Source: CAYFZR01 sp964347835 [NCBI: uncultured archaeon]
GTDB taxonomy: Archaea; CAYFZR01
Assembly: GCA_964347835.1 (NCBI GenBank)
Contig: CAYFZR010000085.1
Location: forward strand, 1 to 17,412
Length of the DNA stretch: 17,412 nucleotides
Direction: 5' to 3'
The first letter of the stretch is position 1. Every line of letters begins with the position of its first letter. Positions 1 through 6,070 of this stretch are shown here, piece after piece. Below the pieces are notes generated by a model. It did not search any database. It worked only from the letters and a program-made list of their open reading frames with translations, and was not told the DNA's origin. Both the position numbers and the translations under genes were made by a program.

Positions 1-60
1 GAAATTGAAACGATCTTGAGACGTATGAGTATGTTGACCGGCGGTGGTATCGTTTTCTAA
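1..60 (+). CDS. 3' end of an unidentified protein gene
   Basis: The first 60 bases are open in frame 1 and end in TAA at 58-60. They encode the C-terminal peptide EIETILRRMSMLTGGGIVF. The gene starts outside the window and I do not recognise the family from this tail. The stop lies 35 bases before the GTG start of the thioredoxin-like gene on the same strand, so the two could be co-transcribed. The only visible features are a basic helix-like stretch followed by a glycine-rich, hydrophobic C-terminus. The call as coding rests on the open frame and the close spacing only. Confidence 0.55.
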   Translation, partial: EIETILRRMSMLTGGGIVF

Positions 61-95
61 AGATATTCTAAATAAGATGGAGAGGAGGAGTAAAG

Positions 96-353
96 GTGCC
101 TGTTAAGATAGAGATATTTACAACTCCAACATGTCCTAACTGCAATCCAACCATAGAATTTGTAAAGAGGGTTGTAGAAGAGTTGGAGGATGAAGTAGAA
201 ATAGAAACGATAGACATTAATAAACATCCCTCCAGGGCTTTAAGTTATGGCATATTCGCGGTTCCTACAGTAGCAATAAATGGAATTGTGAAATTCATAG
301 GTATGCCAAACAAAGAAAGTCTTTTAGATGCTATAAAATTTTGTAAGTGGTGA
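96..353 (+). CDS. Small thioredoxin/glutaredoxin-like redox protein (CPNC)
   Basis: An 85-residue single-domain thioredoxin-fold protein, probably a cytoplasmic thiol-disulfide reductant. The active site is C13-P-N-C16, right after the first beta strand (KIEIFTTPTCPNC), and the cis-proline is P57 in the AVPTVAING segment. This beta-CxxC-alpha...VPT-beta layout and the length of about 80-85 residues match the small archaeal glutaredoxin-like thioredoxins known from methanogens and Archaeoglobus. The GTG start at 96 is supported by an AGGAGGAG Shine-Dalgarno (SD) sequence at 83-90, five bases upstream. It lies 35 bases after the preceding stop and may share its transcript. The substrate cannot be read from the sequence. 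Family assignment is firm; physiological role is inferred. Confidence 0.88.
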   Translation: MPVKIEIFTTPTCPNCNPTIEFVKRVVEELEDEVEIETIDINKHPSRALSYGIFAVPTVAINGIVKFIGMPNKESLLDAIKFCKW

Positions 354-406
354 GAATTGAAGGTTTTTAAGCGCCAAAATCCTGCAACATCGAGGATTGG
401 GGGGTA

Positions 407-434
407 AGAGGGCGTCATTAATGAGACGCCCTCT
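407..434 (+). other. 10-bp perfect stem-loop upstream of the 133-aa gene
   Basis: AGAGGGCGTC (407-416) pairs perfectly with GACGCCCTCT (425-434) across an 8-base loop. A weaker 6-bp hairpin (AATCCT 378-383 with AGGATT 393-398) precedes it. No oligo-T tract follows, so it is not a textbook terminator. It sits 33 bases before the next ATG and ends 20 bases or so before that gene's SD sequence. It may be a terminator, an mRNA processing or stability element, or a structured leader; the sequence does not decide. Confidence 0.6.
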
Positions 435-467
435 CCAAACACATCAAATTAGATTGAGGGGGGAGAA

Positions 468-869
468 ATGGAAGGTAGAGAATGCGTATGTATTAAGTGT
501 AAAAAAACTCTCTTCACAACTTCTAGAAAAGAAGTAGGCTCACTCTGGAATATAAATGGTTACAAAAACGACGCTGTGTACTTACCTAATGTAGGATGGT
601 TATGCTTGAATCATTTCTCAGAAGAAGGAATAGTTCATGAGATTGATGTGAAATATTATTCTGCTAAAATTTATTTCTTAAATCAAAAAGTATACGTGGA
701 TGAGAAGCTAACCTTTAGAGACGACAATAACTTAAGGGTTTACACACTTAAACCCTCAATACCAGTAGCTCATTTCTGGGGAAGTTATGAGGAAATAAAA
801 GGATATAAAGAAGCTTTAGAAAAAACAGAAAAGAGAGAGCCCATAAAAAATAGATTATGGATACTTTAA
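468..869 (+). CDS. Hypothetical protein with C-x2-C...C-x2-H metal-site pattern
   Basis: A 133-residue soluble protein of unknown function. Near the N-terminus C8 and C11 (CIKC), with a further C6, could combine with C46 and H49 (WLCLNH) to form a C2CH zinc site; the residues between look like a small beta domain. The C-terminal half (about 60-133) is mixed beta strand and charged helix, rich in lysine and glutamate, with no motif I recognise. There is no signal peptide or membrane segment. The ATG at 468 is chosen because a strong G-rich SD (GAGGGGGGAG, about 456-465) lies just before it. The downstream 53-aa ORF carries the same ligand spacing at both ends of its site, so the two may be related small zinc proteins. 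Function is not inferable. Confidence 0.75.
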   Translation: MEGRECVCIKCKKTLFTTSRKEVGSLWNINGYKNDAVYLPNVGWLCLNHFSEEGIVHEIDVKYYSAKIYFLNQKVYVDEKLTFRDDNNLRVYTLKPSIPVAHFWGSYEEIKGYKEALEKTEKREPIKNRLWIL

Positions 870-978
870 ATCGTTTTTCACTATGATTGAAGGCGTGCGA
901 AGCTTTAGAGTCATGAGATATAAGATTAAAAAAATTATAGAGATCTTGTGACGATTGCACAAAATGGTTAAAAAGTAA

Positions 979-985
979 TTTTTTT
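979..985 (+). terminator. Oligo-T tract after the 133-aa gene
   Basis: T7 at 979-985, with a second T7 at 1008-1014, follows the stop at 869. Archaeal RNA polymerase terminates at such oligo-T runs on the non-template strand. The stretch between genes here (870-1070) is otherwise AT-rich and holds no ORF with a ribosome binding site. Confidence 0.45.
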
Positions 986-1070
986 ATGAAAAAATAGTTT
1001 TACAATGTTTTTTTAAGTTATTTTCACCGAAAAAAGGTTAAATAAAATAAAAAAAATGTATTTGTAGGTA

Positions 1071-1232
1071 GTGGGAAAATTGGAGGTTTGTAAGTTTTGT
1101 AGATCAGAAATAAAAATCATGCAAACCTCAAGGGTTTGTCTCTATCACGGCATACTGGGGAAGGAAGAGGTCATTGAGGTTTCAAGGGAAAAGGTATCTA
1201 AGCAGAGATCTGGGGTCAAGAATATATTATAA
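1071..1232 (+). CDS. 53-aa small zinc-finger-like protein
   Basis: A short open frame from GTG 1071 to TAA 1230-1232 encodes a 53-residue basic protein. C7 and C10 (VCKFC) and C23 and H26 (VCLYH) give a C-x2-C-x12-C-x2-H pattern, a plausible compact zinc site. The C-terminal half (from about residue 29) is a charged segment containing KEEVIEVSREKV. The same C-x2-C...C-L-x-H arrangement followed by an acidic/valine stretch is seen in the 133-aa protein just upstream, which argues for real coding. An in-frame stop at 1065-1067 means GTG 1071 is the earliest start; the SD (AGGTAG) is weak and TTG 1080 is an alternative. An oligo-T tract follows immediately. No family recognised; the zinc site is inferred from spacing alone. 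Confidence 0.55.
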   Translation: MGKLEVCKFCRSEIKIMQTSRVCLYHGILGKEEVIEVSREKVSKQRSGVKNIL

Positions 1233-1233
1233 C

Positions 1234-1240
1234 TTTTTTT
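1234..1240 (+). terminator. Oligo-T terminator after the 53-aa ORF
   Basis: T7 begins one base after the TAA at 1230-1232, as expected for archaeal intrinsic termination. It separates the small zinc-protein ORF from the DUF255 gene. Confidence 0.5.
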
Positions 1241-1282
1241 AGTTAAATAACTGAAAGAGAATAATCATATAAAGTATTCACG

Positions 1283-1330
1283 AAATATTTAAGTGATTCT
1301 TATCGATCATAAGTCTAAATTTTTAGGAGG
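1283..1330 (+). promoter_or_regulatory. TATA-like box and strong SD in front of/inside the DUF255 gene
   Basis: AAATATTTAA at 1283-1292 resembles an archaeal TATA box; 25-26 bases downstream puts transcription start near 1313. A strong SD, AGGAGG, lies at about 1325-1330. Both fall downstream of the annotated GTG at 1293 and point to a start near 1338. A second TATA-like stretch (ATATAAAG, 1267-1274) would place initiation near 1296. Confidence 0.45.
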
Positions 1331-3074
1331 AATTTTAATAAAAGAAATAAAATGGCATGAGTGGAGTGAAAAAACCTTCAAACTTGCAAAAAAGTTAGAT
1401 AAACCAATATTGTTGAAAATTGGGGCTACTTGGTGTCATTGGTGCCATGTAATGGACGATACAACCTATAAAGACAGAGATGTAATAACCCTCGTTAACG
1501 ATCACTTCGTCCCGATCAACGTGGACAACGATAGGAGACCCGATATAAACGAGAGGTACAATATGGGCGGTTGGCCAACAACAGCCTTCCTTACTCCTAC
1601 GGGGGAAATTTTGACAGGAGGTACTTACTTTCCACCTAAACAGTTTAAACTCCTTTTGGAGCAGGTGAGCAGTTACTACAAAAAACAAAAGGACGAGATT
1701 TATGCAAAAATATTGGAATCCACAAAATCAAGATCTTTGGTGATAGAAGAGATCAAACAGGGAAAACTAAGTCAAAAAATTCTATCCGATGTAATCGGAT
1801 CAGTAGTAGAATCCTTCGATCCAGATTTTGGTGGTTTTGGAACCGCTCCAAAGTTTCCCCACTCAGACGCCTTGGATTTATCACTTAAGTGGTTTATTAG
1901 AACTGGAGATAAATATCACCTAGATATAGTCCTTAAAACTCTGGATAACATGAGTTCCGGCGGAATTTTTGACGCTGTACATGGTGGATTCTTCAGATAC
2001 TCTACCACAAGAGACTGGAGCATACCTCACTACGAGAAGATGCTGGAGGACAATGCGAATCTTCTAAAAAATTACCTAAATGCATACGCAATTACTTCTG
2101 ATGTAAAATATAGCGGAATTGCTAAGAGTATACTAAATTATTTGGATTCTAAACTCTTCGATAAGAAAAGAGGCGGCTTCTATGGTAGTCAGGCTGCAGA
2201 CGAAGAATTCTACAAGTTGAATGAAGAAGAAAGAGCAAAATTAAAGGAACCCTTTATTGATAAAACCAAATTTACCAACTGGAATGCTATGATGATTTCC
2301 TCATATTTACAGGCTTTCAACCTTTTAAGAGAAAGAATATATCTCGAAAACGCCTTAAAAACCTTAGAATTCCTCCTTAAGCATAGTTATAATACCGGAG
2401 AGGGCGTCTACCATTATTCAAATGAATTGAGATTGTTATCTGACCAGATATATTTCTTAAGGGCGCTTTTAGACGCCTACGAATCTACTGGAGACAGAAG
2501 GTTCATTGGATATTCAGAAGATATAGCAGATTTCGTCATCCGGAATTTTTACGATGATTCTGGAGGATTTTTTGATACCATAGAAGATGAAGGAGCTATA
2601 GGAAATTTGAAGATAAGAAACAAGGGAATTCAAGAGAATTCGGCGACTGCTCAAGTTTTTACCAAACTCTATCATCTTCTAAACAGGGAAGATTATCTCG
2701 TGATGGCTGAACGGACTCTGTTGAACTTCTCTGAAGTCTACGGCAGTTATGGAATATTCGCCTGTAGTTATGCGGACGCGGCGGATATGTACATGTATCC
2801 CGTAAACCTAGTTATAGTGGGTCCAAAGAATGACGAATTGACCAAAAGGCTTCATGGAGAAGTTCTAAGATTTTACGAACCGAACAAGATCATTGAGATT
2901 TTAGATCCTGAAGAAGATGCAGAAAGGATATCAAAACTAAAGTATCCGGTGCATGAAGAGCCAAAGTTGTATGTTTGCGCTAACAAATTCTGTTCCGAAC
3001 CTATCGATGCGAATGATAGGGTTTTTGAAAACATGAGAAATTTTGTTAAAAAAAGGTTGACATTTAACCCATGA
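1293..3074 (+). CDS. DUF255 thioredoxin-domain protein (YyaL/SPATA20-like)
   Basis: A 593-residue protein, close to the usual length of about 600-700. The N-terminal part (about 20-160) is the DUF255 thioredoxin-like domain, with active site C48-H-W-C51 inside GATWCHWCHVMDD and the family segment MGGWPTTAFLTPTGEILTGG. The rest (about 165-590) is the six-hairpin (alpha/alpha) barrel, with FGTAPKFPH, the PHYEKMLEDNA segment and a C-terminal CANKFC. These are all diagnostic. The family is implicated in thiol redox or sugar metabolism, but its reaction is not established. GTG 1293 has no SD. A strong AGGAGG at 1325-1330 lies seven bases before an in-frame ATA at 1338, and short archaeal homologues begin near the conserved Trp (here residue 21), so the real protein may start at about residue 16. 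The rhodanese follows 66 bases later. Confidence 0.92.
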   Translation: MILIDHKSKFLGGILIKEIKWHEWSEKTFKLAKKLDKPILLKIGATWCHWCHVMDDTTYKDRDVITLVNDHFVPINVDNDRRPDINERYNMGGWPTTAFLTPTGEILTGGTYFPPKQFKLLLEQVSSYYKKQKDEIYAKILESTKSRSLVIEEIKQGKLSQKILSDVIGSVVESFDPDFGGFGTAPKFPHSDALDLSLKWFIRTGDKYHLDIVLKTLDNMSSGGIFDAVHGGFFRYSTTRDWSIPHYEKMLEDNANLLKNYLNAYAITSDVKYSGIAKSILNYLDSKLFDKKRGGFYGSQAADEEFYKLNEEERAKLKEPFIDKTKFTNWNAMMISSYLQAFNLLRERIYLENALKTLEFLLKHSYNTGEGVYHYSNELRLLSDQIYFLRALLDAYESTGDRRFIGYSEDIADFVIRNFYDDSGGFFDTIEDEGAIGNLKIRNKGIQENSATAQVFTKLYHLLNREDYLVMAERTLLNFSEVYGSYGIFACSYADAADMYMYPVNLVIVGPKNDELTKRLHGEVLRFYEPNKIIEILDPEEDAERISKLKYPVHEEPKLYVCANKFCSEPIDANDRVFENMRNFVKKRLTFNP

Positions 3075-3140
3075 TTCCATAAATCAAGGAGCCGTAAGAG
3101 TTAAATGAGATGGTAATTAATTCACTCGGAAGTTGATAAC

Positions 3141-3479
3141 ATGGGCGTAAATAAGATTACGAGGGAAGAGTTAAAAAGGAAGTTTGATTCTGGAGATAAA
3201 TTTTACCTAGTGGACGTTAGGAACAAGTATTTTTACAAACTAGAACACATAAAGGGAGCAATAAATCTTGATTTGGTTAACATTGAACATGCAAAGGGTA
3301 TGTTTAAAAATGAAGACGAAATAATAGTCTACTGTACAGGTTTTGACTGCATGTCAAGTCCCCAAGCCGCTGTAAAATTGGTAAATATGGGTTTTAATAA
3401 GGTTTTTGATTACGAAGGCGGTCTCGAAGACTGGAATGAAGCCGGTTTACCCACTGAAGGTAGTTTAGTATCCGAATGA
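3141..3479 (+). CDS. Single-domain rhodanese-like sulfurtransferase
   Basis: A 112-residue rhodanese-fold protein, likely to carry sulfane sulfur as a cysteine persulfide. Visible landmarks are YLVDVRN (22-28), the HIKGAINL segment (36-43), the catalytic C65 in VYCTGFDCMSS, and the C-terminal YEGGLEDW (91-98). The active-site loop contains a second cysteine, C70, where many rhodaneses have an arginine; this C-x4-C loop occurs in a known subgroup and could allow disulfide formation. There is no signal peptide, so it is cytosolic. It follows the DUF255 gene by 66 bases with a TATA-like GTTAAAT in the gap, so it may have its own promoter. The SD is weak (GGAAG). It converges on the methyltransferase with 10 bases between stops. 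Confidence 0.9.
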   Translation: MGVNKITREELKRKFDSGDKFYLVDVRNKYFYKLEHIKGAINLDLVNIEHAKGMFKNEDEIIVYCTGFDCMSSPQAAVKLVNMGFNKVFDYEGGLEDWNEAGLPTEGSLVSE

Positions 3480-3489
3480 ACTAAAACAA

Positions 3490-4092
3490 TTAAATCTTTT
3501 CCATAAAACTAGAATATAAATAACGTTTCGTTCCAGATTTTTCTATGTATTCGGTTTCCACTATACACTTTATATCGAAATGATTGGAGAAATAATCTAC
3601 TATTTGTTTTTTTGAAAAACGATTTAACCCTGGAGGGTTCTTATCACTAAAACAAATCAAATGGTAATTACCGTGATCCTTAAGAACTCTATGAACTTCT
3701 TTAACAAAAAGGGATCTTTTTTTTCGGGGGACGTGGTGAAAACATCCTCTATCGAAGACGAAACCAAAAACGTTATGATGGAAGGGTAGATAAAACGAGC
3801 ATGCTACGATAAAATCACATTTTACATTGGCTTTCTCCGCTCTGGCGACAGCATAATCGATGGCTTTGGTAGAAACATCAATTCCTACTACTTGAAATCC
3901 TTCATTTGCTAAATATACGGAATTTGTACCCGCACCACAACAGATGTCCAAAACTCTTCCTTTTTTTACAATTTCATTCTCCACCAGCCATACTAAATCC
4001 CTGGGCGGTTTTCCCGCTTCCCATGGTATAAATTCGTAGGGAATTCTCCTGTATACTTCGTCCCATTTCTCTACTATGGAATTTTCTCTCAT
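3490..4092 (-). CDS. Class I SAM-dependent methyltransferase (TehB/TPMT-like)
   Basis: A 200-residue Rossmann-fold methyltransferase. Motif I is VLDICCGAGTNS (residues 47-58); the acidic end of strand 2 is D72 in VVGIDVS; and the motif IV region is FVFDRGCFHHVP (111-122). The N-terminal WDEVYRRIPYEFIPWE resembles the start of small methyltransferases of the thiopurine/TehB/MenG-like group, which act on small molecules. The C-terminal half (SDKNPPGLNRFSKKQI...) follows the usual substrate-side layout. The substrate cannot be told from the sequence. The ATG at 4092 has no SD; a TATA-like stretch on the minus strand at about 4124-4134 fits a short-leader or leaderless transcript. The gene is divergent from the membrane protein and convergent with the rhodanese. 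Confidence 0.88.
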   Translation of the reverse strand: MRENSIVEKWDEVYRRIPYEFIPWEAGKPPRDLVWLVENEIVKKGRVLDICCGAGTNSVYLANEGFQVVGIDVSTKAIDYAVARAEKANVKCDFIVACSFYLPFHHNVFGFVFDRGCFHHVPRKKRSLFVKEVHRVLKDHGNYHLICFSDKNPPGLNRFSKKQIVDYFSNHFDIKCIVETEYIEKSGTKRYLYSSFMEKI

Positions 4093-4123
4093 ACTGGATC
4101 AATTTAGGATTGCTTATAATGGA

Positions 4124-4134
4124 TAAAAATATTT
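4124..4134 (-). promoter_or_regulatory. TATA-like box for the methyltransferase gene
   Basis: On the minus strand this reads AAATATTTTTA, an archaeal TATA-like element 32-42 bases before the ATG at 4092, implying a leader of roughly 10 bases. No SD is present, which agrees with a near-leaderless mRNA. Confidence 0.45.
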
Positions 4135-4190
4135 CGTAAGGAGTAAAGTATGTTTTTTCCCAAATTTTTCAGCATAACAATTCGATCAAC

Positions 4191-4198
4191 TTATAAAT
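4191..4198 (+). promoter_or_regulatory. TATA box for the TIGR00341 gene (leaderless start)
   Basis: TTATAAAT at 4191-4198 is centred about 27 bases before the A of ATG 4222. That is the expected TATA-to-start-site distance in archaea. There is no SD before the ATG, so transcription and translation probably start at the same base. Confidence 0.6.
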
Positions 4199-4221
4199 AA
4201 TCCATTACTCAACTAATTCTA

Positions 4222-5190
4222 ATGAAAAAAGTCATCGTAACAGCAAGAAAGGAGGATTTAGAAAAAATAGAGCCTGTAGTAAAGGATATGCTCCATTTTT
4301 TAAAAAAGGAGGATGAATTGATCAGAATTACCATTTATCTTCCTGATGAAGAGCTTGATGATATAATAAACAAGTTACATGAGACGATTGACTTCAGATG
4401 TAAGGAAAGCATGATTGAAGTTTTCACACCCGATTTTATAATTTCATCTGTTTTAAAACGTGCTGAGAAGAAGGCTGAGAAATCAAAGGAGAAGACTCCG
4501 GTTGAAAAGCTTATAGACTCTACCAAACCTTATCTGAGGCTTGATATCGGTAGAATTGCTCTGACATCTGTTGCCGGTATAATCGCCCTTACTGGTCTGT
4601 TCATGAATAGCGTGGCGATAATAATTGGAGCCATGCTGCTCTCACCACTTCTAGGTCCCATTTATGCCTTCGCCATAAATACAGCGGTAGGTAGGGCAAG
4701 GGATGCCTTGAAAAGCATTGGAAATCTCAGCATCCTGCTCCTGGGGGTAATGGTATTATCGTATATTGCCACACTATCCATCTCTTTTTTTATAGAACTA
4801 TCATTAACACCAGAAATCCTTGCAAGAATGAATTCAAGCTTCATTTACATTCTAATGGCGTTACTTCTTGGTTTTGCCTCCATTCTTGCCCTGACCAAAG
4901 GTATACCTGAAAGTATTGCCGGAGTGGCTATAGCTGCAGCCCTTCTACCTCCAGCGGTGGTCACCGGAATTTCATTTATTCTTTATCCAGTAAGGGCTAT
5001 GAACCCCCTGATTTTAACTCTTGAAAACGTCCTTGGTTTAATGGCTGGGAGCCTATCTGCCACACTTCTTCTGGATATCGGGCCCAGAAGATATTACGAG
5101 AGAGTTGTTGCGAGAAAATTTATTGCAAGAACGTCTCTGGCTCTTATTATTCTCTTAGCCTTGTTATTTGCATTCTCACTTTTGAGGTGA
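4222..5190 (+). CDS. TIGR00341/DUF389 family integral membrane protein
   Basis: A 322-residue protein with two parts. Residues 1-75 form a soluble alpha/beta domain of the kind found at the N-terminus of this family, followed by a charged linker rich in Lys/Glu (80-100). Residues from about 110 to 320 contain six or seven hydrophobic segments (roughly 111-127, 129-155, 168-190, 206-226, 231-255, 262-285, 303-320). The family-typical stretch is VAIIIGAMLLSPLLGPIYA (131-149), with AALLPPAVVTG further on. DUF389/TIGR00341 proteins are widespread in archaea and bacteria, but their transport or other activity is not established. The length fits the family. The start at 4222 is supported by a TATA box 27 bases upstream. 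GC is somewhat higher than that of the flanking genes. Confidence 0.9.
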   Translation: MKKVIVTARKEDLEKIEPVVKDMLHFLKKEDELIRITIYLPDEELDDIINKLHETIDFRCKESMIEVFTPDFIISSVLKRAEKKAEKSKEKTPVEKLIDSTKPYLRLDIGRIALTSVAGIIALTGLFMNSVAIIIGAMLLSPLLGPIYAFAINTAVGRARDALKSIGNLSILLLGVMVLSYIATLSISFFIELSLTPEILARMNSSFIYILMALLLGFASILALTKGIPESIAGVAIAAALLPPAVVTGISFILYPVRAMNPLILTLENVLGLMAGSLSATLLLDIGPRRYYERVVARKFIARTSLALIILLALLFAFSLLR

Positions 5191-5420
5191 ATTGCTTAAG
5201 AGAATAACTTTCAAACTCGAATGTTGAAAACTTAATCGAAATCCTTAACGAAGGAAGAAATCTCCAAAACATATGAAGAAAGAAAGGGAGAGGGGGGGTT
5301 ACATAGGTTTTTTTATGTTATTACAAAACAGAGAGATCTCATAAAAATAAACTGCTTTTAACCTCTCTAAAATGTTCGAATTGTTTAGGTTTTTTAATTT
5401 CAGTAAATCTAACCCTAACG

Positions 5421-5456
5421 AAAATATTAAAAGTAAGTTTACTATAGTTGAGGTGG
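5421..5456 (+). promoter_or_regulatory. TATA-like box and SD of the molybdoenzyme gene
   Basis: AAAATATTAAAA (5421-5432) is a TATA-like element about 37 bases before ATG 5464, and GAGGTGG (5450-5456) is a good SD seven bases before it. The rest of the 5191-5463 gap contains a G7 run beside a T7 run (about 5290-5315), which may end transcription of the membrane protein gene. Confidence 0.45.
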
Positions 5457-5463
5457 ATTTTAT

Positions 5464-6054
5464 ATGAGGGAAATTAAAAGTCCGGACACCGAAAAGAAGG
5501 ACAGAGTTCCTCCAGGTCAGAGAGTCACGGATGAATTGCCAGTTCTTCAGTTTGGAAGGATTCCGAGAATTGATGTTTCCAAATGGACATTTAGAGTCTC
5601 AGGATTGGTTGAAGAGGAAATAAAGCTTAGCTATGAAGAATTCATGTCCCACAATCGAATAAAAGTTTTTTCAGACGTTCATTGCGTCACCAGATGGTCT
5701 AGACTCGATAATATTTGGGAAGGAGTAAGCACAAGGTTAATAAAAGAGATTACAACCGTATTACCGCAAGCAAAATTCGTTATGGTTCACTCAGCCGATG
5801 GGTACACGACAAATCTCTCAACATTTGATTTCTTCCAGCCAGATGTTTTGTTTGCAGTGAAGCATAATGGTGAAATACTCACACCAGAACACGGCTATCC
5901 TGTTAGACTCGTGGTGCCGAGACTTTACTTCTGGAAAAGTGCCAAATGGATTGTGGGTGTGGAGTTTATGGCTGAAGACCAACCCGGATACTGGGAATCA
6001 CGTGGATATCACATTCGAGGTGATCCGTGGAAAGAGGAGAGGTTCAGTCATTGA
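5464..6054 (+). CDS. Sulfite oxidase-like molybdopterin-binding oxidoreductase
   Basis: A 196-residue protein with one sulfite-oxidase-fold molybdopterin domain. The key segment is DVHCVTRWSRLDNIWEGV, in which C74 would be the cysteine ligand to molybdenum. It is preceded by the WTFRVSGLVEE strand (41-51) and followed by HSADGYTTNL and PEHGYPVRLVVPRLYFWKSAKW, all typical of the family. At about 200 residues it belongs with the short, heme-free, dimerisation-domain-free bacterial/archaeal members (YuiH-type). There is no Tat or Sec signal, so unlike MsrP it should be cytoplasmic. The substrate is unknown. The electron partner is not encoded next to it. The SD GAGGTGG lies before ATG 5464. It ends 16 bases from the convergent lipoprotein gene. 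Confidence 0.9.
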   Translation: MREIKSPDTEKKDRVPPGQRVTDELPVLQFGRIPRIDVSKWTFRVSGLVEEEIKLSYEEFMSHNRIKVFSDVHCVTRWSRLDNIWEGVSTRLIKEITTVLPQAKFVMVHSADGYTTNLSTFDFFQPDVLFAVKHNGEILTPEHGYPVRLVVPRLYFWKSAKWIVGVEFMAEDQPGYWESRGYHIRGDPWKEERFSH

Positions 6055-6070
6055 TTAAAACTCATAATTA

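Noticed and set aside
5273-5344. 23-codon ORF in the gap after the membrane protein gene
   Set aside because: It has no usable SD, is built around G7 and T7 runs, and encodes a low-complexity peptide.
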